From Muribaculaceae bacterium (lineage in GTDB: Bacteria > Bacteroidota > Bacteroidia > Bacteroidales > Muribaculaceae), in the NCBI GenBank assembly GCA_009775375.1, contig VSPO01000123.1:1-9048 (forward strand): a stretch of 9,048 nt of DNA, written 5' to 3'. The position numbers and the translations under genes are program-made. The notes beneath the pieces are model-generated. The model was not told where the DNA came from. It ran no database searches and saw only the letters and a list, made by a program, of their open reading frames with translations. Numbering within the stretch: the first letter of the stretch is position 1; every line of letters starts with the position of its first letter. Positions 1 through 6,800 of the stretch are shown piece by piece.

Positions 1-44
1 CCGCTGGGATGCCGTTTTGGCGTTGGTCTGACAGACCGACCAAA

Positions 45-854
45 TCAGTGTGCCGTTGCTATAGGTGAGTAGTTACGAACTGAAATTTCGGCTTGTGCCG
101 TTTTTACCTCGATAGGTGCGTACTGGCGGTTATGCCTGTTGACGCTTTGACGGAATGTGCGGCTTATTTCTCCGGTATATATAAGTGCCGACACACCTGC
201 TCTTCGGTTATCAAGTTGAACCAACACGGATTCATCAACATAGTTGTCAATCAGAATAATCCGATTATTGGCTCTCTTGATAAGACTGCAAATAAACTCA
301 TGGGCATCAAATATCTGTCCGTTGAAGAATATACCTTCTTTGGGCGGTAAGGATGTGCGAATAAAGAAATCAACCTTGTCAGTCAAATCATCAAGCCCTC
401 TATCATGCTCCAACAGACGACGGTCAATGCGGCTTTCCATATAGAGAAGTCGCTCATTGACACTATAACCACGTAAAAGATAATCTTTCAGAATCTTGTT
501 GGCCCAAATACGGAACTGAGTGCCACGTATTGATTTTACTCTATACCCGACTGATATTATTACATCAAGCGAATAGAATTTTGTCTTATATCGTTTGCCA
601 TCGGCGGCAGTTAGTAAGGATTCCTTACATACTGAAGATTCCTCTAATTCTCCTTCCTTGAAAATGTTGCGTATATGTAGAGTAATATTGTTTCTCGTGG
701 TTTGGAACAGTTCTGTCATCTACGCCTGCGTCAGCCACACGGTATCATTCTCCACTCTGACATCCAATGACAGGGTAGAATCGGGCTGATAAAGAATGAT
801 TTCATTCTCTTTACCAGACTGCAAGTTGCTATTGTTATTATCCATTTCGTTCAT
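45..854 (-). pseudogene. RhuM-family protein, broken (internal amber stop and lost C-terminus)
   Basis: The reading frame starts with ATG at 854 and runs 44 codons (…NDTVWLTQA) to a TAG at 722-720. It then continues in the same frame for 224 residues (MTELFQTTRNNITLHIRNIF…) to TGA at 47-45. The family normally reads WLTQAQM-ELF here, so one CAG-to-TAG change explains the stop. Family marks after it include SVGYRVKSIRGTQFRIWANK and the later FFNGQIFDAHEFICSLIKRA…IILIDNYVDESVL section. The similarity ends near VEVKT-like residues at about position 105. The usual tail with an HDRFLIID-like motif and a GASLKDLGKKWF-like end is missing, replaced by about 18 unrelated residues. RhuM-family proteins are widespread accessory proteins of unclear biochemical function, often near restriction or toxin loci. 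Re-initiation at ATG 719 could still give a truncated protein. The family call is from recalled sequence and is fairly secure. Confidence 0.8.
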
Positions 855-874
855 TGGTGTCGCGGTTTCAAGTA

Positions 875-882
875 CAAAGTTA
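875..882 (-). promoter_or_regulatory. Candidate -7 box for the rhuM-like gene
   Basis: The - strand reads TAACTTTG, matching the Bacteroidetes -7 consensus TAnnTTTG, 20 nt before the ATG at 854. No good -33 box lies at the 20-nt spacing used by the other promoters here; the nearest TTTG (900-897) leaves only 14 nt. An imperfect dyad (AAATCAG at 898-904, CTGATTT at 924-930) lies just upstream. Confidence 0.4.
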
Positions 883-997
883 TAAAAAATAATCGGCAAA
901 TCAGCGATTTACAGCGTAATTCACTGATTTGTCGACCATGTTTATTCAGGAGGTTTTTGATATCCAAAGGAAGATTGCTCTGATTGTTTGGATGGCT

Positions 998-1029
998 ATT
1001 GCATTATCGGGTGGAATTTGCTAATTTTG
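998..1029 (+). promoter_or_regulatory. Bacteroidetes-type promoter of RNA-like element A
   Basis: A -33-like ATTG (998-1001), a 20-nt spacer and a -7 box TAATTTTG (1022-1029) match the Bacteroidetes sigma-ABfr pattern and the spacing of the carB promoter. No convincing open reading frame starts downstream before the glycosyltransferase gene. The first thing it would transcribe is the conserved repeat at 1096-1160. Confidence 0.55.
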
Positions 1030-1035
1030 CGGAGT

Positions 1036-1350
1036 GGACTCTCGCAGAGACCTCGTGCAGGGGTTGAGGCGGGCGTGCCGTCATATTAATTTTTGAAAGC
1101 GTTTACTTGACGCTCGTTTATGGCAATCAGGAATCTCGCAAATTTCTAATCGTAGTCGTAGGCGTTGCAGATGGTGGATGCCTATGGGGTATGTATGTCC
1201 TTCCTTTTGGTGCGTGAGTATCATGGGAGGTTTTGACGTATTCGGCATGGGGCTTCTGCTGTTTGTCCGTTCTATTGTTGTGATGGTCATGGCCGGATTC
1301 TATGGTTGCAGGATGGGCAATGGTATAGACTCTCATGCTTTCTTTTTTTC
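1036..1350 (+). ncRNA. Candidate structured small RNA, copy A
   Basis: The element runs from about 6 nt after the -7 box to a terminator-like 3' end, about 315 nt. Its core 1096-1160 matches the reverse complement of 3165-3101 at 62 of 65 positions without gaps, and weaker similarity continues to about 1197. Visible hairpins in the core are AGCGT/ACGCT (1098-1102 with 1110-1114), AGGAAT/ATTTCT (1129-1134 with 1142-1147, one G·U) and AGGCGT/ATGCCT (1160-1165 with 1178-1183). The last is kept in copy B although the sequence there has diverged. The 3' end has GCGTGAG (1212-1218) able to pair with CTCATGC (1332-1338) through one G·U, followed by TTTCTTTTTTT. ATGGGCAATG (1313-1322) lies exactly 9 nt before CTCATGC, as in copy B. 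I do not recognise the family. It could instead be the end of a non-autonomous mobile element or a long leader of the glycosyltransferase genes. Confidence 0.5.
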
Positions 1351-1360
1351 AATATGCCGT

Positions 1361-1396
1361 TTTGGGGAGTCGAAGGCATAAAAAAAGACTACTTTG
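1361..1396 (+). promoter_or_regulatory. Weak candidate promoter for the glycosyltransferase pair
   Basis: TTTG (1361-1364) and CTACTTTG (1389-1396) resemble -33 and -7 boxes. The -7 lacks the leading TA, and the 24-nt spacer is longer than the usual 19-21. It lies directly after the terminator-like end of RNA element A, where a separate promoter would be expected. If it is real, transcription starts near 1403, which argues for translation from ATG 1433. Confidence 0.25.
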
Positions 1397-1432
1397 GGTA
1401 TAGATATGTATCAAAGTAGACCGGTGGTCAGT

Positions 1433-2209
1433 ATGGACAGAAAGATTTCAGTCGTAATCAATACCTACAATGCCGATCTTCATCTAAGGAAAGTGTTGGA
1501 AAGCCTTTCCGGATTTGATGAAGTAGTTGTATGCGACATGGAGAGCACCGACGACACTTTGTCGATTGCAAGAGAATTCGGATGCAAGATTGTAAGGTTT
1601 CCGAAAGGCGACCACAAGATATGTGAGCCTGCGAGAAACCATGCCATTCAATCAGCAAGCCACGGCTGGGTTCTGGTGGTGGACGCCGACGAGGTGGTCA
1701 CTCCTCAGTTGCGCGAATATCTTTATGACAGGATTTCAGACAACAAATTCCGTTCGGCGCTTGCGATTCCACGCAGAAACTTGTTTCTCGGAAAATTTGC
1801 CACGGGGTCGGGTGATTATCAGTTGCGTTTCTTCGAGAAGTCGAAATGCGACTGGCCGGCTACGATTCATTCCCGTCCTATAATCGATGGAGAAATAGAA
1901 AACGTCCCTTCCGGACGTAGTGAACTTTACCTGATACATCTTGATGACCCCGGACTGTCGAAACGCATTGACAAAATCAACCGATATACCGACTATGAGG
2001 TGGAGAAAAGGGTCGGCAAGAGATACGGCACGGTTAAGATGCTGTTTCGCCCGATGTGGTTTTTTATAAGGAATTATATTTTCAACATGGGATTTCTTGA
2101 CGGCAAAAGAGGACTTGTGAGATCCTATTTTGCCATGCTCTATCAGATAGCGTTCATGTCGAAAATCTATGAGCAAAACGTCAATAACAAAAAAACGTAT
2201 AAGCTATGA
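1433..2209 (+). CDS. Glycosyltransferase family 2 (WaaE/KdtX-like)
   Basis: Numbered from ATG 1433 the protein has 258 residues. It opens with MDRKISVVINTYNADLHLRK, the first beta strand of a GT-A fold that binds the nucleotide sugar. DMESTDDT follows at 35-42, then FPKGDHKICEPARN (56-69) and the metal-binding VVDADE motif at 82-87. This block order is typical of the small GT2 group that includes the lipopolysaccharide core enzyme WaaE. The C-terminal third is basic and aromatic (FRPMWFFIRNYIFNMGF…), suggesting attachment to the inner membrane face without a clear transmembrane helix. Upstream in-frame starts exist (ATG 1406, TTG 1394), but family members begin just before the ISVVINTYN strand. 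The stop overlaps the next start by 4 bases (ATGA at 2206-2209), so the two are translationally coupled. Sugar donor and acceptor cannot be told from the sequence. A surface polysaccharide, lipopolysaccharide or protein glycan role is inferred. Confidence 0.88.
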   Translation: MDRKISVVINTYNADLHLRKVLESLSGFDEVVVCDMESTDDTLSIAREFGCKIVRFPKGDHKICEPARNHAIQSASHGWVLVVDADEVVTPQLREYLYDRISDNKFRSALAIPRRNLFLGKFATGSGDYQLRFFEKSKCDWPATIHSRPIIDGEIENVPSGRSELYLIHLDDPGLSKRIDKINRYTDYEVEKRVGKRYGTVKMLFRPMWFFIRNYIFNMGFLDGKRGLVRSYFAMLYQIAFMSKIYEQNVNNKKTYKL

Positions 2210-2883
2210 CACCCAAGATTGTCCATTACTGTTGGTTTGGAAAGAAGGAGAAGCCTGAATCATTCTATCGCTGGCTTGAGACCTGGAAGCGTGTGCTCCC
2301 GGATTACGAGATAAAGGAATGGAACGAGAGCAATTTCAATGTGGATTATTGCGATTATTCCCGGGAGGCATATAATATGCGCAATTATGCGTTTGTCTCG
2401 GATGTTTGTAGAGTATATGCATTGTATATGGAGGGAGGAATATATTTGGATACGGATGTGGAGGTTTGCAAATCGTTCGACGAGTATCTTTATGGTCCCG
2501 GGGTTGTCGGCATGGAGAGCGAGCTTGTGGGGACGGGCGTCATGATTGCCCCAAAGAAAGCTGAATGGACGGAGTCATTTTTATATTATTATATCAATCA
2601 TCATTTCATCAATCCGTTCGGACATTTCAACAGAAAACCTAATACGCAGATACTGACGGATATAATTCTTCCCGGTCTTCCGGAAGGATTACGACCGAAA
2701 GTGTTGCCGATGGGTTATTTTGCAGGCATCGATTGGGTCACGAAGAAAGCTGATGTGAAGCCATACACTGTGGCGATACATCATTATGAAGCTTCGTGGA
2801 GATATAAAAAGACTTTACTAATGAAAATTGCTTTGCTTGTCAAGGGTTTTCTTTATCGCTATTTCTCCATAAGGCCCGACTGA
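2206..2883 (+). CDS. Glycosyltransferase of the DXD-sugar type (GT32-like)
   Basis: This 225-residue protein starts MTPKIVHYCWFGKKEKPESF, the standard opening of bacterial GT32-type enzymes (Gly_transf_sug, related to capsular polysaccharide and Och1-type transferases). The central block has YAFVSDVCRVYALYMEGGIY followed by the metal-binding DTD at residues 82-84. A late HHYEASW motif (about 192-198) is the usual closing signature before a short basic tail (KTLLMKIALLVKGFLYRYF) that may sit on the membrane. Length is normal for the family. The ATG overlaps the stop of the upstream GT2 gene by 4 bases, so the two enzymes are probably made together and may add successive sugars to the same glycan. 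No T-run terminator follows on the + strand; the stop is 36 nt from the 3' end of the opposing RNA-like element B. Donor sugar is unknown. Confidence 0.9.
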   Translation: MTPKIVHYCWFGKKEKPESFYRWLETWKRVLPDYEIKEWNESNFNVDYCDYSREAYNMRNYAFVSDVCRVYALYMEGGIYLDTDVEVCKSFDEYLYGPGVVGMESELVGTGVMIAPKKAEWTESFLYYYINHHFINPFGHFNRKPNTQILTDIILPGLPEGLRPKVLPMGYFAGIDWVTKKADVKPYTVAIHHYEASWRYKKTLLMKIALLVKGFLYRYFSIRPD

Positions 2884-2918
2884 CGGGAAGATTAATGAAG
2901 CACTTACTGTTTAGGAAT

Positions 2919-3220
2919 AAAAAAAGCGTGAGAACCGAACTCATTGCCCATTCCGCAATCAGAGGCTCTCGCATTGCCCATCGTAGCCAGAATGGGCAAA
3001 CTCGCAGAGCCTCACGCAGAATATGTATGTGCTTCAATAGATTATCTAAATTATAGATAACAATATACATACTCTAAAGGCATCTACCATTTGCCCCATC
3101 TACAACTACGATTAGAAATTTGCGAGATTCCTGATTGTCATAAACGAGCGTAAAGTAAACGCTTTGACACTATGTTTTAAAACCTTAGCGAGGCTTGGAG
3201 GGCTTTGCCGGAGGTTTTTC
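2919..3220 (-). ncRNA. Candidate structured small RNA, copy B
   Basis: On the - strand, about 300 nt from a promoter at 3257-3226 to a U-run at 2925-2919. The 5' part forms AAAACCT/AGGTTTT (arms 3218-3212 and 3185-3179). The core 3165-3101 is 62/65 identical to copy A, with the same hairpins. Next come ATGTAT/ATACAT (3070-3065 with 3028-3023) and an inner TTATCTA/TAGATAA hairpin (3060-3054 with 3048-3042). The 3' domain pairs GCGTGAG (3017-3011) with CTCACGC (2932-2926) just before seven T's. An alternative strong hairpin pairs AGAGCCTC (3006-3013) and ATGGGCAA (2992-2999) with GAGGCTCT (2962-2969) and TTGCCCAT (2974-2981). ATGGGCAATG precedes CTCACGC by 9 nt, as in copy A, and the G·U pair of A is a G-C pair here. 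No open frame is conserved between the copies: one in-frame TCA in A is TAA in B. The family is not recognised. Confidence 0.55.
3064..3170 (-). repeat. Inverted copy of the 107-bp repeat at 1091-1197
   Basis: This stretch aligns without gaps to the reverse complement of 1091-1197 (position p pairs with 4261 minus p). Identity is 62/65 in the core (3165-3101) and falls off at both ends. The two copies lie about 1.9 kb apart and frame the glycosyltransferase pair. No target-site duplication is visible outside them. They are interpreted here as the conserved part of two RNA genes rather than transposon ends, but both readings remain possible. Confidence 0.8.
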
Positions 3221-3225
3221 AATTG

Positions 3226-3257
3226 CAAAGTTAACGAATAGAATTGAAGCAGTCAAA
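3226..3257 (-). promoter_or_regulatory. Bacteroidetes-type promoter of RNA-like element B
   Basis: On the - strand TTTG (3257-3254), a 20-nt spacer and TAACTTTG (3233-3226) form a near-perfect Bacteroidetes promoter. It points leftward into the repeat at 3165-3101, and no open reading frame of note follows it, which supports a non-coding transcript. Spacing is identical to the promoters at 998-1029 and 3805-3836. Confidence 0.65.
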
Positions 3258-3276
3258 TAATAAAGCGAAATATACA

Positions 3277-3315
3277 GAGCATCCCGATAAGGGATTGGAT
3301 TTTGTAGGGATGCTC
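3277..3315 (-). terminator. Hairpin after the decayed gene at 3335-3637
   Basis: GAGCATCCC (3277-3285) and GGGATGCTC (3307-3315) form a 9-bp perfect stem with a 21-nt loop. It lies 20 nt beyond the stop of the - strand gene remnant and is followed on that strand by a moderately T-rich stretch. It was probably the original terminator of that gene. Confidence 0.45.
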
Positions 3316-3334
3316 GGGATGGGGTTGGCCGGGG

Positions 3335-3637
3335 TTATTTGGCGGCTTCGGAGTTGAGTTCGTTGAGCTTTTCTTCGAGGCGGTGCTTCTGCTGGAGAGC
3401 GCGGGCGGGTTCTTGCGCTCATTTTTCAAACTGTATCATTTCGGCTTCGATTGTCTTGACGCGCTCAGGTCTATCCGAGTCCGCGCTCAGTTCCTTCGCG
3501 CCAGCAGGTTTGTCGAAGGTGCCTCCCGCATCGAGTCCGCGCACAGTCATGGGCTCCATGTTTGAACTGTGGCGCTTAGGCTTGGAACGGACAGACGTTG
3601 ACTCGGTAGGACTCTGGATTGACGTATTATATCGGAA
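3335..3637 (-). pseudogene. Decayed C-terminal fragment of an unidentified protein with a coiled-coil end
   Basis: The frame upstream of stop TAA (3337-3335) is open back to 3637 apart from one TGA at 3421-3419. It reads through …MEPMTVRGLDAGGTFDKPAG… and …SDRPERVKTIEAEMIQFEK, then the TGA, then AQEPARALQQKHRLEEKLNE and LNSEAAK. The charged heptad-like end looks like a short coiled coil. Composition, a sensible stop and a hairpin just downstream all suggest a real former gene rather than chance. No start codon with its own promoter is visible, and the frame stops at a TAA at 3640-3638, so only the 3' end survives, with one nonsense mutation. I do not recognise the family. A long + strand open frame over the same bases is an antisense shadow. 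Confidence 0.5.
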
Positions 3638-3700
3638 TTATTGCTATTATGGTATATTTGACTTGTCGTCAATCGAGGCAATGGAGAAATCAATGGGTTT

Positions 3701-3811
3701 ATGAAAAAACTGAAACCATCATCGCAGTATAAGAAAGACTACAAGCGATTCAGAAATAATCCTCAGCCGGGACTTGGAGCCGGGGTGGTTTTTTATTGGG
3801 GAGGCTTGTGA
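3701..3811 (+). pseudogene. N-terminal stub of a YafQ-like (RelE superfamily) toxin
   Basis: ATG 3701 opens MKKLKPSSQYKKDYKRFRNNP, which closely resembles the start of YafQ-family mRNA-cleaving toxins. After about residue 21 the similarity stops and the frame runs into unrelated sequence to TGA at 3811, giving 36 residues instead of about 90. The catalytic C-terminal half is absent, so it cannot be active. The start overlaps the stop of an upstream frame (…SSIEAMEKSMGL) by ATGA at 3701-3704, the arrangement of an antitoxin-toxin pair. That upstream tail may be the last part of an antitoxin gene, but I cannot confirm its family. The break point near 3763 lies about 40 bases before the carB promoter. 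Confidence 0.55.
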
Positions 3812-3836
3812 AAGTGCTGGAAAACTTGTAATTTTG
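3805..3836 (+). promoter_or_regulatory. carB promoter
   Basis: CTTG (3805-3808), a 20-nt spacer and TAATTTTG (3829-3836) fit the Bacteroidetes promoter pattern. The start ATG at 3868 is 31 nt after the -7 box, giving a short leader of about 25 nt with no room for an attenuator or riboswitch. The -33 box overlaps the toxin remnant's last codons, so the promoter's upstream side abuts the deletion scar. Confidence 0.65.
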
Positions 3837-3867
3837 CAGTCAAAATCACATATACCGAACAAACAAT

Positions 3868-6800
3868 ATGAAAAAGGTTTTGCTTCTCGGTTCCGGTGCC
3901 CTGAAAATCGGGCAGGCGGGCGAATTCGACTACTCGGGCTCCCAGGCCTTGAAAGCACTCCGCGAGGAAGGTATCTCCTCAGTGCTTATCAATCCCAACA
4001 TTGCCACAATCCAGACTTCCGAAGGTGTGGCCGACCAGGTCTATTTCCTTCCGATCACCCCCTTCTTCGTGGAAGAGGTCATAAAGAAAGAGCGTCCTGA
4101 CGGCATCCTTCTCGCTTTCGGCGGCCAGACCGCCCTTAATTGCGGAACGGAAATGTATCTCAACGGCACTCTCGAGAAATACGGCGTAAAGGTTCTCGGC
4201 ACTTCGGTAGAGGCAATTATGATCACCGAGGACCGGGACCTTTTCGTAAAGAAGCTCGACGAAATCGACATTAAGACCCCCGTCAGCCAGGCCGTGGAGA
4301 ATATCGACGACGCTGTGGAAGTGGCCCATCGCATTGGCTTCCCCGTAATGGTGCGCTCAGGATATGCCCTTGGCGGACTTGGATCGGGAATATGCACCAA
4401 CGATGATGAATTCCGCAAACACTGCGAAAGCGCGCTGGCCTACAGCAAGCAGATTCTCGTGGAGGAATCTCTCAAAGGCTGGAAGGAGATTGAATTTGAG
4501 GTCATACGCGACGCCAACGACCATTGCTTCACGGTCGTGCCGATGGAGAACTTCGATCCCCTCGGAATCCATACGGGTGAATCAATCGTGGTGGCCCCGA
4601 TTGTGTCGCTCTCCAAGGAGCAGATAAAGATGCTTGAGGATATCGCCACTAAAGTGGTGCGCCATATCGGCATCGTCGGCGAATGCAACATCCAGTATGC
4701 CTTCAACGCCGAGACCAACGACTACCGTATAATAGAAATAAACGCACGCCTTAGCCGCTCTTCGGCTCTTGCCTCCAAAGCTTCGGGCTATCCCTTGGCT
4801 TTCGTGGCTGCTAAGCTCGCCCTCGGCTACACCCTCGACCAAATCGGCGAGATGGGCACTCCTAACTCCGCCTACATCGCCCCGTCAGTCGACTATATGA
4901 TCGTGAAGATTCCGCGTTGGGACCTTTCCAAATTCGTCGGCGTCGACCGTGAAATCGGCTCTTCGATGAAATCTGTCGGCGAGATAATGTCGATCGGCAA
5001 ATCCTTCGAAGAGATTATCCAGAAAGGCCTCAGAATGATCGGCCAGGGCATGCACGGCTTCGTCGGCAACAACGACATCCATTTCGACGACCTTGACGCT
5101 GCCCTCGCCCACCCCACCGACACACGCATCTTCGCCATCGCCCAGGCTCTCGAAGAGGGCTACAGCGTGGAATGCATCGAGGAGCTGACTAAAATCGACA
5201 GATGGTTTATCTCCCGCCTCGGCAATATCGTCGACTATAAGAAAGTGCTTGAAGGCTACGACAAGATAGAGTCCGTCCCCGCCGACGTCATGAAAGAGGC
5301 GAAGCGACTCGGCTTCTCCGACTTCCAGATTGCCCGTTTCGTGGAAAACCCGCAGGGCAACATGGAGCAGGAGGTGCTCCGCGTCAGGGAATGCCGCAAG
5401 GCCATGGACATCACTCCCCGCGTGCGCCGCATCAATACCGTGGCTTCCGAATATCCCGAGCTTACGAATTATCTATACGTCACCTACGGGGCTGAAGAGA
5501 ACTCAATCCCCTACGACATGAACGCCGGCAACAACATCGTCGTGCTCGGTTCCGGAGCCTATCGCATAGGCAGCTCCGTGGAGTTCGACTGGTGTTCGGT
5601 CAACGCTGCCACCACGTGCCGCAAGCTCGGCTACAAGGCCATCATGATCAACTACAACCCCGAGACCGTCTCGACAGACTACGACATGTGCGACCGTCTC
5701 TATTTCGACGAGCTCAGCTTCGAGCGCGTCATGGACATCCTCGACCTTGAGTCGCCCCGTGGAGTCATTGTCAGCGTGGGTGGTCAGATTCCCAATAATC
5801 TGGCAATGAAGCTCTACCGTCGCCACGTCCCCGTGCTCGGCACCTCTCCCATCTCCATCGACCGCGCCGAAAACCGCCACAAGTTCTCAGCCATGCTTGA
5901 TCAGCTCGGCATCGATCAGCCACGCTGGAAGGAGGTCACCACCTTCGAGGACATCGACAAGTTTATCGCCGAGGTAGGTTTCCCGGTGCTTGTCCGCCCG
6001 AGCTACGTGCTCTCTGGAGCGGCCATGAACGTCTGCTACGACTATGAGCATCTCCACCGCTTCCTGACCGAAGCCGCCAAGGTGTCGAAGGAATATCCCG
6101 TGGTGGTATCGGAGTTCATGCAGAACGCCAAGGAGATAGAGTTCGACGCTGTGGCACGCAACGGCGAGATTGTGGAATATGCCATCTCCGAGCATGTTGA
6201 GTTTGCCGGAGTGCACTCTGGCGACGCCACCCTCGTCTTCCCCGCCCAGAAAATCTATATGGCCACGGCCCGACGCATCAAGCGCATAAGCGCCAAGATT
6301 GCCAAGGAGCTCAACATATCAGGTCCGTTCAACATCCAGTATCTTGCAAAAGACAACTACGTCAAGGTCATCGAGTGCAACCTTCGCGCTTCGCGCTCCT
6401 TCCCGTTTGTCAGCAAGGTGCTGAAAGAGAACTTCATAGAGACAGCCACGCGCATTATGCTCGGCGAGAAGGTGGAAAAGGTCGACACCTCGACGTTCGA
6501 CATAGATTATATAGGAGTAAAAGCCTCGCAATTCTCCTTTGCGAGGCTGCATAAGGCCGACCCGGTGCTCGGTGTCGACATGTCGTCCACCGGTGAGGTA
6601 GGCTGCCTTGGCAAGGACTTCGACGAGGCCCTGCTCAATGCCATGATTTCCGTAGGCCATCATATCCCGAAAGACGCCGTGCTCGTAAGTTCGGGCGACG
6701 TGCGTGGAAAAGTCGACATGCTTGAGGCCTGCCGCTTGCTCGCAGAAAACGGCTACAAGATTTATGCCACTGAAGGGACCGCCGCTTTCCTCAACAATAA

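Noticed and set aside
938..1024. 28-codon open frame starting ATG at 938, ending IALSGGIC with a hydrophobic middle
   Set aside because: It is short, lacks a well-placed ribosome site before its start (the AGGAGG lies inside it), and overlaps the promoter of RNA element A. It could be a remnant of a membrane protein but nothing else supports it.
1081..1336. Two overlapping - strand open frames of 69 codons across the repeat at 1091-1197
   Set aside because: The matching frame in the second copy has an in-frame stop (TAA for TCA) in the best-conserved part, so the conservation is not protein-coding.
1178..1381. + strand 67-codon open frame upstream of the GT2 gene
   Set aside because: Odd composition, no similarity recognised, and it lies over the RNA-like 3' domain and T-run.
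3339..3704. + strand 121-codon open frame (MAASELSSLSFSSRR…)
   Set aside because: Most of it is the antisense of the better-looking - strand gene remnant with its own stop and hairpin. Only its last dozen or so codons before the YafQ-like start may be real antitoxin sequence.
3764..3800. Possible terminator before carB (two GCCGGG-like blocks then TTTTTT)
   Set aside because: The GC blocks are direct, not inverted, so they do not form a stem.
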